Assembly: GCA_028023455.1 (NCBI GenBank)
Contig: JAQFVV010000018.1
Location: 10,808,771 to 10,872,770, forward strand
Direction of reading: 5' to 3'
Source: Epiperipatus broadwayi
Taxonomy: Eukaryota; Onychophora; Udeonychophora; Euonychophora; Peripatidae
Length of the DNA: 64,000 nt
Both the position numbers and the translations under genes were made by a program. This document shows, in pieces, positions 12,641-24,404 of the stretch; the stretch's first letter is position 1, and each line of letters begins with the position of its first letter. The notes under the pieces were generated by a model. The model was not told the origin of the DNA. It saw only the letters and a program-made list of their open reading frames with translations, and searched no databases.

Positions 12641-13349
12641 AAGTTGCCCTTTTCCCTTTAATATATTACATGTAAATTTTTAAAGTATGCTAACAGTGGA
12701 CAATAACAATATATATATATTAAACAGAAATACTTTTGATTACATTGTAATCATTATCAACTGAAATAACGTAGACTAAAAAAAAAAAAAACAGCCTTTA
12801 CATGATTTCCCAAGAACTGTGTATATCGATATTAGCAAGTTGTCTATTTATTATACAATCTTTAAATTGTTTTATATACGTTGCCTTTTAATTTTTCTCT
12901 TTTTCTTTATTTAATATTACACCGACGTCATTCAGTCAAAAAACATCGTAAATAGTAATTTAAAGTGAGAATCTACTCACGCTCTCCTCAACAGTTCTTC
13001 AGATTTGCTCATATAAAAGAATTTGAGTCGTAGGAATAAGAGGGATTCTTTTTATTCCTGCATAAATACTATATTTTGGATTGAAGAGGAGAGTATTCAT
13101 TTATTTAACACTCTCAAAAGGCGCGTGCTCAATTAGCTTGAAAGGCTGATATTGGAATGAAATTTATTTAATATTCTTATATGATCTGGGCTAAATCTAA
13201 AATTGCGAGATTTTCATGGTCAAAGAAAACTGAGGCAATATTGAACTTTGACCACAAAAAATTTTGCAATTTTAGATTTATTTTTAGTCTAGATCATATA
13301 AAAAAAAATAAAGAAAAAGAGAAAAATTAAAGAGGCAATTTTTATAAAC

Positions 13350-13405
13350 CAATGACCAACTGATGAGTGCTGATTCAGCACAAAATGCAGCTATTGGAGA
13401 TCATT
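13350..13405 (+). ncRNA. Degenerate type I hammerhead ribozyme candidate
   Basis: CUGAUGA (13360-13366) is followed by a helix II hairpin GUGCU-GAUUC-AGCAC (13367-13381). Next come AAAA where GAAA is expected, a short UGCAGCU helix III region, and A as the cleavage-site base (13393). Helix I pairs CCAA with UUGG and then, across an AGA bulge, AAUGA with UCAUU. The two-part helix I with a bulge matches the type I architecture described for PLE and retrozyme hammerheads. The G12-to-A change should abolish cleavage, and helix III is weak, so this is probably a decayed ribozyme. Confidence 0.5.
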
Positions 13406-13454
13406 TATCTTTTTCACATGTGGGTCATCATATGTTTCGGTTGTATGAGATGGA

Positions 13455-13500
13455 GTGGATGGCTAAAGAGAGCTTAAAAGTCTGTGTTCAAATCCCCTAC
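13455..13500 (+). other. tRNA-like Pol III module (A-box/B-box remnant)
   Basis: An A-box-like TGGCTAAAGAG (13460-13470) and a B-box-like GTGTTCAAATCCC (13484-13496) lie 13 bases apart, which is closer than in a real tRNA. A related sequence, sharing AAAGTCTG and GTTTGAATC, lies at about 33080-33140 beside a PLE fragment. It is probably the remnant of a SINE-like or tRNA-derived head. Confidence 0.4.
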
Positions 13501-13740
13501 AATCCCCTATATTACAATTTAAAGATTGTATAATAAAAAGACAATCTGCTAATATCGATATACAGAGTGTTGTGATATCACATGACTTTTTTTGTTTGTC
13601 TACATTACTTCAGCTGGCCCTATGTTACTACCATTGATAATGATTATAATGTAACTTAAAGTATTACTGTTCAATATATATATTGTTTACAATTAGCATA
13701 ATTTAAAAAATGTATATATATAGAAACAAAGGGAATAAAT

Positions 13741-14239
13741 TGTCCTTTCCCAGGTTATGAATTAAACATATTCTAAATGTTGAAGAAAGGATCAAGAATA
13801 AAATAAATCCAAATTAATCCAATTTATTCTTGTAGCTTTCGTATTTAAAAGCATATCGTCATCAACAGTGTTAGTATTTCTGAGTGAAATTAGTTTATCT
13901 TCCTGATAAAATATAGTACTTAAGGAAATTTGCTGTTAACTGAAAGGAGACCCTTTTGATTCCTCTTGGAATCCTTAAAGGAACCGAGCAGGATAAATTT
14001 TCTAATATCCACTCCATATGTTCTTGTCATTGCAACTGTTATTACTATGTGATTATTTATATAGTTTGTGAACTTGGAAGACCTGATCACCAACACACAT
14101 TAGCCAGCATGGTGAATTTATTGCCTTTTTACCTCTGAATTTAAGATTAAAAACAGCATGGTCTTTTTTCTCAGTTGCCTGATAGCTCTTAACTGAAATA
14201 CCAGTTAAGTTTTCGTGGAGGCAGAATGAATGTGTGTGT
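13741..14239. other. Region between the foldback and the RTE; copy of a repeat also found after the RTE
   Basis: About 13690-13800 resembles 17350-17470: both carry AATATATAT, AAATTGTC, TCTAAATGTTGAA in the same order. The RTE therefore lies between two copies of one sequence, either because it inserted into a repeat or because a larger unit was duplicated. The 60-codon ORF at 13956 is not recognised. Confidence 0.5.
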
Positions 14240-14399
14240 AAATGATTTTTTCTTCTAATAGATATTTACAATTAAATCAGACAAAAATAAATCATAGCCC
14301 TTATTCCCATGAAACTGTAAAGTCACCAGACATGCAGCAGTTTGGGCCAAAGGTGGAGGGTTCTAAGAGTCTAAAGTCTCCTGATTGTAGACCCAGACT

Positions 14400-16800
14400 G
14401 CCATTTGATGATGATCTTTTGCAAGAATTAAAAAAAACCTGTCTCATATAAATGGGACATTATTGGAACTTTATGAACTTAGAAGAAAGGGTGAAGAGAC
14501 AATTGATTTAAAAAGTGAACATGTACTACAAAGAAACAAGCATTGGAAGTACAAGTGGAGTAGGGTCCATTATAAATAAAAAAAGTGGAATAACAACATT
14601 GTGGAGATTGATGATGTATCAAATAGAGTTACAAGATTAGTTATTCAACTTAATAGCAGTTATCTAATGCAGATAATTCATGTTTATGACCCAAAAAGTT
14701 ATTGTGATTAAGAAGTAGAGGATTTTTATATGGATGTACAAAAAGCTTTTGATCACACCAAACAACATTTTAAAATTGTTAAGGGAAATTTTAGTGCAAA
14801 AATTGGTAAACAATTGAAAGTGTTGTAGGCAAATTTGGTTATGATGATAAAAATGAGAGAGGATACAAACTTGTGGAGTTTTCAGAAAAAGAAAGTTTAT
14901 ATTATAAATTCTTTTTTTGAGAAAAATGTTAAGTGCAAATAGACATGGAAACATCCAAATGAAGGTATAGCAGAATTGGATTATATTTTGACTAACAGAA
15001 AATATGTATTTCAAGATTGTAATGTTCTTAATAAATTTAACACAGGAAGTGATCATTGATTAATAAGATGTAAGATACATGTTGATGCAAAACTAGAGAG
15101 AGAAAAATATTAAGAAAAACAATATTCACAATTGATATTCCTAATTTTCAGAAACATTCCAATGAAATTTAAATTAGAACTTACAAATTGTTTTCAAATA
15201 TTAACATATTTTGAATATGATTCAGTTTTGAATGAATTCAATAGGAAGATAACTGATGCACTTTTAAAAGCTAAAACAAAGTTAGTTGGTACAAAAAAGC
15301 AGCAATTGACAAATAAAATTTTGTCTGGGATAAGACAATTTTATGAAAAAAAGAAGGAATATGAAAATGTATAAAAATGATGCATTAATAAGGATTGATT
15401 ACTTCGATTTTGTAAAGTGGTATGAAAAAGAATTGATAATGAGATAAAATATAATTGTGGACTAGCAAGGAAAGCTATAGAAATGAATAAAAATCTCAAG
15501 AGTATTAAACATATCTTGGTATTAGTAATAATTACTAAAAAGAGAAATGACATCATGAAATGGGTAGAAGAGTTCTATCAAGAATTATATAGCAATATCT
15601 CCTACAACTACTATATCTTCTGAATTTCCAGGATTTTAAGTGATGAAGTGAGACATGCAATTAAATTTATGAAAAAGGGAATGCTCCAGATAATGATGGA
15701 ATTATAATCATTTTCTTAAAAGCAGGTTAAGAAATAAAAAAAATTTTGGAAAAGTTATATACCAAATGTTTAAATGATAAAGATGTACCTGATGATTGGA
15801 AGAATGCAGTATTAATATCAATATTTTAAAAAGTGATAAAGAAGATATTAGAAATTTCAGATCTATCAGTCTTTTATCAATTCTAGATAAACATATTTTT
15901 TTTTTATCAAAATAGTTACAACTGATTTACAGAAACTTGGAATCTTAACCAACTGAAAGAACATTCTGGATTTAAAAGTGATTTTAGTGGAGTGGATCAC
16001 ATCCAAGTACTGAAAGAAGTTATAAAAAGGACCAATGAATATGAATTGCCATTATGCTTTGCTTTTGTAGATTATGAAAAAACATTTGATTCTATAAGCA
16101 TTTCTTCAGGGATTGTTTTATTCTGAAGAATATTTATAAAAATGCAGCAGCAACAATTAGATTATATAATAATACTAGACATATTAATATTAAGGAGGGT
16201 GTACAACAGGGTGGTTCCATATCTCCAAAACATTTTACGCAGTTTTGCAAGAATTATTTTCTGGATTAAAATTAAAGCAAAAGGACTAAAAGTAAATGGA
16301 GACTGTTTGTCATCTAGATTTTGCAGATAATATAGTTGTCCAAAACATTTTACAGTAGTTTTGCAAGAAGTATTTTGCGAATTAAAATTGAAGCTAAAGG
16401 ACTAAAAGTAAATGGAGGATGTTCAAGTCATCTAGATTTTGCAGATAATATAGTTGTTTTTGCAAATAATGCTTTAGAACTTCAAGAAATGTTGCAAGAA
16501 TTATCAGATCAAAGTAAACAAGTAGGATTAAAAATAAATGTTAAAAAGACTATAGTAATGTTCAATGCATTTTTTCAAAAGGTAGAAATAAAGATTAGTA
16601 AAGATGAGTTAGAAGAAGTTAACACCTGCAAATATACAGATGGAAACATAATGGATGAAATTAATCATAAAATTAAATGTTCAATGCATTTTTTCAAAAG
16701 GTAGAAATAAAGATTAGTAAAGATGAGTTAGAAGAAGTTAACACCTGCAAATATACAGATGGAAACATAATGGATGAAATTAATCATAAAATTAAACTTG
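14400..16800 (+). pseudogene. RTE endonuclease-reverse transcriptase pseudogene
   Basis: Endonuclease: about 14786 reads GNFSAKIGK where family members have GDFNAKIG, so Asp is replaced by Asn. DYILTNRKYVF is preserved at about 14980, and the GSDH motif at about 15047 is followed directly by a stop (an Arg codon changed to TGA). RT: the VDYEKTFDS box is intact at about 16066-16095, but the catalytic FADD is FADN (16438-16449). The intact protein would cut target DNA and prime reverse transcription of its own RNA. At least a dozen stops and frameshifts plus two catalytic substitutions rule out activity. The longest open piece (16336-16704) is the RT palm region. Confidence 0.8.
16225..16795 (+). 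repeat. Two internal tandem duplications within the RTE RT domain
   Basis: First: 16225-16339 and 16340-16457 repeat the CCAAAACATTTTAC...GATAATATAGTTGT segment with several differences (115 versus 118 bp). Second: 16558-16676 is repeated without a visible difference at 16677-16795 (119-bp period). The first has had time to diverge; the second is either very recent or an assembly artefact. Confidence 0.85.
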
Positions 16801-17312
16801 TTTGAAATGTTTTTGGTAGAAATAACTTAATAATAAAAGGAAATACTCCTATGTGTTTGAAAAGAAGTTTTTCATAAATGAGTTTTACCAGTTCTTATTT
16901 ATAGATCTGAGATTGAGATACTTAACAAAAGAGCAACACATATACTTCAGACCTCTCAACAAAGTATAAAAATATGCATATTAGGAATAATATAAAGAGA
17001 TCAAAAATGAATACACAGGTGAGAGAAACAACAGGTTTTATTGACATCATTAAAAGAATTAAGAGATTAAAGTAGAGTTGAGCTGGATATATTGCTAGAA
17101 AAGATGCTAAGAGATGGAGAGTTGAAATCTTAAAAATTTCAAGAGATTGTAAAAGGCTTAGAAAAAGACTGCATGTGAGATGGATAGATGAAATAAGGAA
17201 GTGTGCTGGTATGATATGAATAAAAGCTAGAGATCAGAGAAGATGGATTGAATTTGGAGACCTTCATGCTACAGTAGATCAATAATAGTTGAAAATAATG
17301 ATGATGATGAAT

Positions 17313-17905
17313 CAAATATACAATGCTGGAGATGGAGTCACACTTTTAACACTTTGATTGTAATAATTAAACATAGCTTTAATATATATGTAAACAAAAA
17401 AAGTAAATTGTCTATTTCAGTTTATAAATTAAGAGTACTCTAAATGTTGAACAAACATTTAAAGTGCTTTTAAATTACAGCTTGGGAGAGGCAAAAATTT
17501 TTTTATTTACATATACATTGAAGCTACATTTAATTTAAAGTTTATGTTTATGCAAAAAACAGCATACGTATTTGTATATTACAACAGTAACATTAAAAAC
17601 ATACATAAAACTATTAAAAAAATAAAATAAATTCTAAGTAAAATTGTCACCACAAATGGTAGTAATTAAAGTTAAGGGTTTAAATTTCATTACACATAAT
17701 ACTTTAATAGTCTTGCTAAGGCTGTGAGTGCCCAATCATAGATACTTCTTTGTCTAATATTATTAGTATATAACAATTAATGCTGTGAATCAATCATTTA
17801 TATTAGGTGAGTAGAATGTATAGTAAATATATCTAGTGTTTGTAGTTAAAATATCTAGTGTTAAAACATATATAAAATATTATCCATTTAGTAAGCTATT
17901 TGGAT
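17313..17905. other. AT-rich DNA between RTE and TAGG array
   Basis: Contains the repeat copy at about 17350-17470 noted above. The remainder is featureless AT-rich DNA up to the sharp onset of the G-rich array near 17906. No gene seen. Confidence 0.5.
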
Positions 17906-20515
17906 CAGTGGGTAGGTAGACAATAGTTTTGTTGTGGTAGATGGCTACATAGAGAGGGAGATAGGGATAGTGGGTGTATAGGTAGGGGGTTAAAGTGGAA
18001 CATGAAGTTAGGGATAGGTAGGTAGGTAGAGGAGAATGGGGAGGTAGTAGATAAGATAAGAGAGTAGGAAATGGGGTGGGTAGATAGGCAATGATAGGGT
18101 TGGGTAGGTAAAGTAGGAAGGGAAATAGGTAGGTATGTAGGTTGTAGAAGATGGATATGTGGGTAGGTAAGTATTATGTGGGTAGAGGTAGAGAGTTGGC
18201 TAGTAAAATAGGTAAGTAGGGTAGGGATGGAAATAATATGGTAAATTGTAGATCGGTAGGAGGATATGTAGATAGGCGAGTAGATAGGTAGATGAATAGT
18301 TAGGTATGTGGATAGGAAGTGGTAGGATGAGGTGTAGTGGATAGGAGGTGGTAGGATGAGGTGTAGATATGTTGGCAGGATGTGGTGTAGATAGGTTGGC
18401 AAATAGGAGGTGAGGGTGGGTGAATAGGGGATAGGTAGGTAGATAGGTGAATAAGTGATGGTAGGGTAGTAGGTAGGTAAAGTTAGGAAGAGAGGAGTGG
18501 GTAGGTTATTACAGAAGTAAGAAGGTAGGTAGATAGGTGGTGGTGAGGTAAAGGGGTAAATAAGTAGGTAATGGGTGGGAGTAGGTAGGTTGTAGTAGAT
18601 GGATAGGTAGGTAGATAGGGAGATAAAGGGTGGAGGGTAGATATTGGATAGGTAGGTGAGTAAGTAGATAGATAGGTAGGGAATAGATAGGTATATAGGT
18701 AGGTAGAAGGGTCAGTATATTGTGCTAGGTAGATGGGTACGTAGGTGAAAAGGTAGATAGATCAGTAAGTGGGTAAGGTGTGAGGGGTGGGGAGTATATG
18801 TGTATGTAAGGAATGGGGATGCATGGATGAGTAGGGGGATAGATGGGCAGGTAGGGATGGAAGTAGAGAGATAGATAGATTGTTATAGGTGGTTGGGTAG
18901 ATAGGTATGTATGTTGGTAAGTAGGTAGATGAGTAGGTGGGGAAGAATGGGTCTAGGTAGGTAGGTAAATAGGTGTGGGTGTAGGTGAGCATGCAATAGA
19001 TAGGTATGAGTGGTGGAGTAGGTAGATAGGTGATGCGTAAGGAGTGGGGATAGGTAAATAGGTAAAGGTAAGTAGGTGAATAGGTAGGTAGGGTGATAAA
19101 TAGGTAGGTAGATTGTGCTAATAGATAGATAGGTGTGTTGTAGTAGTGGGTAGGTAGATAGAGAGGGAGGTAGGGAGTAAGTGGGTATGTAAGAGTTAAA
19201 AGTGGGACACTAAAATGGGGATAGATAGGTAGAGGGGGAATAGACAGAAAGGTAGGCAGGGAAGTAGGGAGGTGAATAGGTTGTGGCAGGTGCATAGGTA
19301 GGTAGGTAGATGGTGAGAAGTGGGAGGTAGGTGGGTAGGTAGGTAAATGAATAGGGAAAAAGGAATGGGGCAGTGATGGGGATATGGGGTGGGATGGGGT
19401 TAGGTAGGTGAATAAGTAGGGTTGGTGGAAAGAGATAGATAGGTAGGTAGTTAGGTTGTGGTAGGTAGATATATAGGTAGGTAAACATGGGGTAGATGGG
19501 TAGATAGATAGGTAGGGTGGTAAGTAGATAAGTAGGTTGTGGTAGGTCGATGGATAGATAGGTAAGTTGGTAGGTAAATGGGTAGGTGTAAGAGGTTGGG
19601 GGATAAGTAGAAAGATAGAGGTCCTTATGGTAGGTAAGTAGAGAGTATGTAGGTAGATTGGTTGTGATAGGTGGATGGGTCAGTAGGTAGGTAAATGGGC
19701 AGGTGGATAGGGATTATGGGGTTGAGGGTGGGGTATAAGTAGAGAGATAGGGGTAGTTAAATTTAGATAGGAGGTAGATAGGTAGGATGTAAGGTGATGG
19801 GTAGGGGGTGGTAAATAGGTAAGTGGGTAGGTAGATAGGCAGAGGAATAGAGTATGTAGGTAGATAACTAGGGTAATAACTTACTTAATCTTCTTTAAGG
19901 AAAATGCATAATCTTTAACATCTTCCCTAAAAAAAGAAGGCACTACTCACTAAAAAACTTTTATGTTTCATTTGTTTTATTGATGGATGGGTAGATAGGT
20001 AGGTAGTACATGGATAAGGAGGTAAATAGGTAGGCAGCTGTGGTAAGTAGGTATATAGGTGAGTAGGGAGTAGAAAGGCAGGATGGAGATGAGGGTAGGT
20101 ACGTATAAGTAAGTAGTGGGAGATAAGTGAGTGGGTAGATCAGGTAGGTATGGAATAGGTAGGTAGGGGATAGGTAGGTAGGGGGTAGGTAGGTAGGTTA
20201 TGGTAGATGAATAGGTAGATAGGTAGGTGAGTAGGGATACTGGGTAGGGAGGTAAATGATAGGGAGGTAGGGATTGCAGGGGCAAGTAGATAGGAGGTAG
20301 GAAGTAGGGGATAGGTGGGGGTAGTAGGTAGGGAAATAGAGTGTAGGTGGATAGTTAGGAAGGGGTTGGAGGATATAGCAATATGTAGTTAGATATGTAG
20401 GGAGTATAGATGGATTGGTAGGTAAGAGTGCAGATAGGGAAGTAGGTTGTGGTAAGTGGGTAGATAGGTAGGTAGGGGGTAGGTAGGTATGTAGGTAGAT
20501 ATGTAGGTAAGTAAA
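17906..20515 (+). repeat. TAGG/TAGA-type tetranucleotide array, ~2.6 kb, strongly strand-asymmetric
   Basis: The plus strand is a diverged array of TAGG, TAGA, TGGG and related 4-mers with almost no C, in two blocks (about 17906-19875 and 19978-20515). The long minus-strand ORFs in it (up to 177 codons of Pro-Thr-Tyr-Leu repeats) arise because the 4-bp unit read in triplets gives a 12-bp, 4-residue period and lacks stops. They are not genes. The G-pair spacing could allow two-tier quadruplexes or R-loops (inference). Base composition changes abruptly at both edges. Confidence 0.92.
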
Positions 20516-20625
20516 ATAACTTTTACTTAACCCTCTTTAAAAAATAGTATTTACATCATTCCTAAAAAAAAAAAAAGCACTATTCACTGACCAACTTTTA
20601 TATTTTCTTTCCTTGATTTATCCTC
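19865..20625 (+). repeat. Spacer repeated after each TAGG block (higher-order unit)
   Basis: The non-TAGG spacer at about 19868-19985 and the sequence following the second block at about 20511-20625 are clearly homologous. Both run ATAACTT.TACTTAA, CTTTAA, ACATC.T.CCTAAAAAAA, GCACTA.TCACT, ACTTTTAT, TTTC.TT. The array is thus built from a composite unit of TAGG block plus ~110-bp AT-rich spacer, present twice with very different block lengths (about 2.0 and 0.5 kb). Confidence 0.8.
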
Positions 20626-22490
20626 TACTTAAAATAACAAATCCTTATTTACTGAACTACTCTGGCTTTTGCCATGCTCTTTAATTATATGATTGGCTAC
20701 ATTTTAAAATGTATTTAAATTATGTAAACTTGTGTTCTGTTGTTTTGTTTTTGGATAATATAATTTCCATTATCATTTTTAAATATTTGATAAATCTATA
20801 TTCATATTTACTAAAAAAGATTCACTCTTTTCCAATTCTTATTTACTAATTCTTGGAAATTTAATTAATATAGTAATATACATATATATATATAGAAAAA
20901 AGAAAAAGTTTTTTAAGGTATATTTGAGGTTTGTGTGAACTTTTTTTTTTCCTTATTATTTTTCTTTATAAATAATTATACCATTCATTAGCAATCATTC
21001 ATAAATGACTATGGCCATTATAAACTTTAGAAAGAAAAATAAGATAAAAAAAAAACCCATTAAAGATGAATTTTGCAATGATTATACAAACCACAAAACA
21101 ACTGGATAACCACACATTAATATACATTTTGGTTCCCAATTTGACATTTCACAATATTGTTTAACTTCTAGAACAAACTTTTCTTTTTCAATTACCTGTC
21201 TAATTATAACTCTTTATTATATTCTACTTTCAAGCATATCTTTTTAACAAAAGCAATCAATATTGTATATCTTTTAACAATGACATTTTCAAAATTAATA
21301 TTACTAAATCATTACACACAGATTATATACAAATGTATAGTAAATCTATGTATATTAGCTATCTAAAAAAAACAATAAAATTTACATACAGAGGCCTTTC
21401 TAATGTCCATAAGTTGAAAAACGTTTTATTGATCATATTTAAGAACTGATTGTTTAAATTTTTTGTAATAAAAAGAAAACCTGCATCTTAATGCCACATC
21501 ATATAGAAATCATGATTATTAATGTAAAATCATAAAAATGAAAAGTCATAAAAATGTTGAAAAACAAATTTATTTTAGACACATCAAATGCCTAATTTCT
21601 AAAACCATTAAAATTTACATTTCTTAATAGAGTAAGACATCATCTCATGGAAGGTCCAATGATAGATTAAATCTATGATTAAGAAAAACATCTCAGATTG
21701 AATACATGCAGTAAATTCAACATTTAGATAAATTTGCAGAATTATCATATTTTAAAAAAACTCTATTACTTGGAGAAACCAGATCAAGAATTTAATTGAT
21801 GATATTAAATAATATTATTAAAAAACATTCTTTAAATCAGTATATGCTAATGCTACATTCATAGCAAAAGACTTTCTAGATTTTGTAATCTGTAATGTCA
21901 ATGCAAATTTGGAATAACTATTTTGAATTTACAACCTTATTTTTGTAAATGAACATAGAGTTTTGATTCAATTAATTCCATTAAAATTAAAATAATAAAT
22001 TATTCAGGTGAAATATTTAAAAAAACGCTAGTCCTAAATACATTATTTTGCCATGTAACCAATAATAGTTGAAATCATAATGCACAATAATTTAATGCCT
22101 TTCGATATCTAAAGTACATTTTTTTTAACAATTTCCATAATATCCCAATCACTGACAATATCATGCATGGTGATGGTAAACACAGTTTCATGTCAATGCA
22201 GGAGAAGAAATAAACAACATGAAAGCAAAAGTAACAATATGAATCTAAATAAAAATAAAGTAATTATTCAATCATTTATATCTCATACAATACTATAACT
22301 GAAAATGTGAAGAATTCAGAGCAAATCAAAACTTTTAATAACAAATAAAAAAAATACTAATTAAAAACACTTAATGATGCTAAATAGAACAAAATTATCT
22401 TTAGACCATAAGTTTGGAATCACTGGCTTCAAACAATCTTTTTGACTACATTAAAAATTTTGGCCTTATTTGTGTGACATAAATGAAAAG
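20626..22490. other. AT-rich intergenic DNA, no gene seen
   Basis: Only low-complexity A/T tracts are visible. No transposon termini, tRNA or ORF of note. Confidence 0.55.
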
Positions 22491-22556
22491 GATTATATAT
22501 ATATATATTGTAACGATATATATATATATATATATATAATATATATATATATTCTA
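22491..22556. repeat. TA dinucleotide microsatellite at PLE 3' end
   Basis: A nearly pure (TA)n tract with one interruption (TTGTAACGA). A similar TA tract ends the inverted PLE arm near 28268, so it is probably part of, or grown from, the PLE 3' terminus. Confidence 0.75.
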
Positions 22557-22849
22557 TCAGAGTATATAGACAATTATCAACTACTATGGTAATAAATTTT
22601 TGGTACAAAATAATAATTTTTACTTTGCTGAACCAGGTTTTTGATTCAACATATCTTTGTCAAAGCATGACTATAATAAATTTTAGCATATTCACATGCA
22701 TATAAACATATATCAAAATAATTACTGATTACTATAGATTAGCATATTTGCATGTGTTTTGACCTAGCAGTTTTGACTATGTCATTAGATTAAACAGCCA
22801 GTGTTTGTTAAAAGTTATGCTATTGGCTTTTATATTTATGAAGTTTTTA

Positions 22850-23570
22850 GAATTAATTATCTGCAAAGCTTTTTTTAATTTGCATTTTTTGATTATTATT
22901 TTCTAAGAAAATAATTTTAGCAACAGCAGGTTTAAAGAAATGATCAGATTTTTTTTCATAGTTTACAAATACAGAGCTATAAGCACTGTTGCATTTAGCT
23001 CTATTATATAGATGAACATGCTGAGTGATTCTAATTAGGTTTGCACATGTCTCTCCATAGTATCTGACATTGTAACATTGGCAATCAAGGATGTACACCA
23101 ATTGAGTTTTATCATCATCTTTAATCTTATCTTTGGAATTGTCAGCAAGTTTCTTTAATAATGATGTGTATTTAAAACCAAAATATTATAGTCTTTTTGC
23201 AGAATCAATATTAGGGATGTAAGGCATATCAATCCATGGTTTAGAGTTAGATGTTCTACTAAATTTATGTCTAATATTAAATTTTCTTATCTGTTTGCTG
23301 AGCATGACCCTAGAACAACCAATTTTAAATAAATCTTTTTTATAATATTTTTTTTATATTGACTTCAAACTTACAAAGTTTGAATTAATAAATAAAAAAG
23401 ATTTAAAATCTGCCATTTTATATTGAAATGGAATTTTCGAGTGTGGATGCAGATGACCTCTAACACCAAGAGATTTTACAATCATTAAATAATCAATAGT
23501 ATAATTCTGCCTTATCAATTTCACATCCAGAAATCCAAAGTAAAGACAAATTACATTAAGTAAAGACATA
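22850..23570 (-). pseudogene. Penelope-like RT thumb, linker and GIY-YIG endonuclease
   Basis: Read on the minus strand from 23569: FLDVKLIRQNYTIDY at the end of the RT domain, then GHLHPHSKIPFQYKM (the region following RT where PLEs read HFxSxHP). A frameshifted linker follows with WIDMPYIPNIDSAKRL (about 23240-23195; PLEs usually have a PYIPG-like motif). The GIY-YIG domain is VYILDCQCYNVRYYGETC then RITQHVHLYNR (23101-22960). The YYGET match to the canonical YIGET/YIGQT motif and the CxC pair are clear. Stops lie between RT and linker. The RT fingers and palm (catalytic YxDD) are missing, so it is a 5'-truncated dead copy. Confidence 0.8.
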
Positions 23571-23580
23571 TTACATTAAA

Positions 23581-24084
23581 AATAATTTAAATAATTGTAT
23601 GAATATTTACAAAACTTTAATAAATTTAGTTAACAACTGGTTGATTGGAAATAAATGGAAAATATATATATAATGTTGTATAATGTATATAGTATTTGTT
23701 TTGTTATGTTATACAGTCAATTTTTTGAATTTATACTGGATCCTCATATGAAGGTTTTATTCTATTCTGTTAATGTTTTATTTTGTAATAGTTGTTGTTT
23801 TACTTCCATTATGGAACAGTAAATGATGTTATATATGCAATAATTGGATAATATTAAAACAGATTAACATTTGAAATGATACTAAATCATGTGCTGAAAA
23901 GACTTTTTAAGTATGATTAATATACATTTATATTATCTATTGCATATGCCTTTTGTTATTTGCTATAATTTAAAAAGATTGATTAGTGTCCTACTCTTCT
24001 ATTACTCATTTAATTTCAGGAAATTTTTTGAATTTGTTAAATATTTTATAAATAAGCTTAGGGGAAGGACAAACAAAGACATCA
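23581..24084. other. AT-rich DNA within the PLE-flanked block
   Basis: No recognisable coding; the 64-codon ORF at 23913 is hydrophobic and low complexity. The right limit is the start of the ~320-bp tandem repeat. Confidence 0.5.
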
Positions 24085-24404
24085 TCCACATATTAGACCC
24101 TAAATAAAGGTGAATTTTCACCTCTACTATTAAAAAAAGGTTACCTTGATAACAGAGATTGTTGAGTGTATTGATTTTGTTTAAGTACTGACTGCTTTCA
24201 CTGAATATGCATTTATAAATCTATCTAGCCTTGAGCAGTATTACCTTTATTATTTATGTAATACATGTTGAAGTGCAGTTTGGAAGATATTTGTTAAATC
24301 TATATTTATCTGTTTAATGAGGTTTATTTGGACCTCTTTGTGCCAATAATTTTATTCTCTGTGGTCAAGTTGCAATCTTTAGTATCTATTTAAACATATT
24401 AGAC
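24085..24404 (+). repeat. ~320-bp repeat unit (same family as 745-1195); next unit starts at 24398 and was split by the hAT
   Basis: ATTAGACC at 24093 recurs at 24398, where the hAT has inserted; the second unit resumes at 27217 with ATTAGACCATAAATAAA and continues to about 27360. Internal landmarks (AAGGTTACCTTGATAACAGA, TAGCCTTGAGCA, CAAGTTGCAATCTTTAG) match the copy at 745-1195. It is non-coding. Confidence 0.75.

Larger units (their letters stand above)
12650..13740. mobile_element. ~1.1-kb foldback element with nested inverted repeats
   Basis: Outer arms are about 12650-12890 and 13500-13740. Matching inverted blocks include ACAATCTTTAAATTGT versus ACAATTTAAAGATTGT, ATCGATATTAGCA versus TGCTAATATCGAT, and GATTACATTGTAATC-like sequence on both sides. 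An AATTTTTCTCTTTTTCTT block (about 12891) pairs with 13305-13330. Inside, a second pair (about 13170-13225 and 13240-13298) pairs ATCTAAAATTGC with GCAATTTTAGAT. The unpaired part (13345-13500) carries a degenerate hammerhead and a Pol III-like module. No coding sequence was found. By comparison with the other loci I infer a non-autonomous PLE-type insertion. Confidence 0.65.
14240..17312 (+). mobile_element. RTE-like non-LTR retrotransposon, near full length but dead
   Basis: Order on the plus strand: short N-terminal segment, apurinic-type endonuclease (about 14400-15060), linker, reverse transcriptase (about 15620-16800), and the C-terminal AGYIARKD...RRWIEFGDL region typical of RTE 'endonuclease-reverse transcriptase' proteins (about 17080-17285). 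The element ends in an AATGATGATGATG run near 17300, like the short 3' microsatellite tails of RTE elements. Two internal tandem duplications disrupt the RT (see separate entry). It is related to the minus-strand fragment at 1-740 and the 3' fragment at 55330. No TSD could be identified. Confidence 0.82.

Noticed and set aside
17905-20285. Minus-strand ORFs up to 177 codons made of Pro-Thr-Tyr-Leu repeats
   Set aside because: They are read-through of a TAGG/TAGA tetranucleotide array that lacks stops in one strand. Several overlapping frames give the same kind of peptide, and no start context or unique sequence is present.
17906-20515. Interstitial telomere
   Set aside because: The unit is TAGG/TAGA, not TTAGG or TTAGGG, and it is diverged throughout.
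24170-24260. Hammerhead in the ~320-bp repeat (GAAAGCAGUC on the minus strand)
   Set aside because: The upstream element reads CUAGAUA rather than CUGANGA in all copies, and helix I does not pair.
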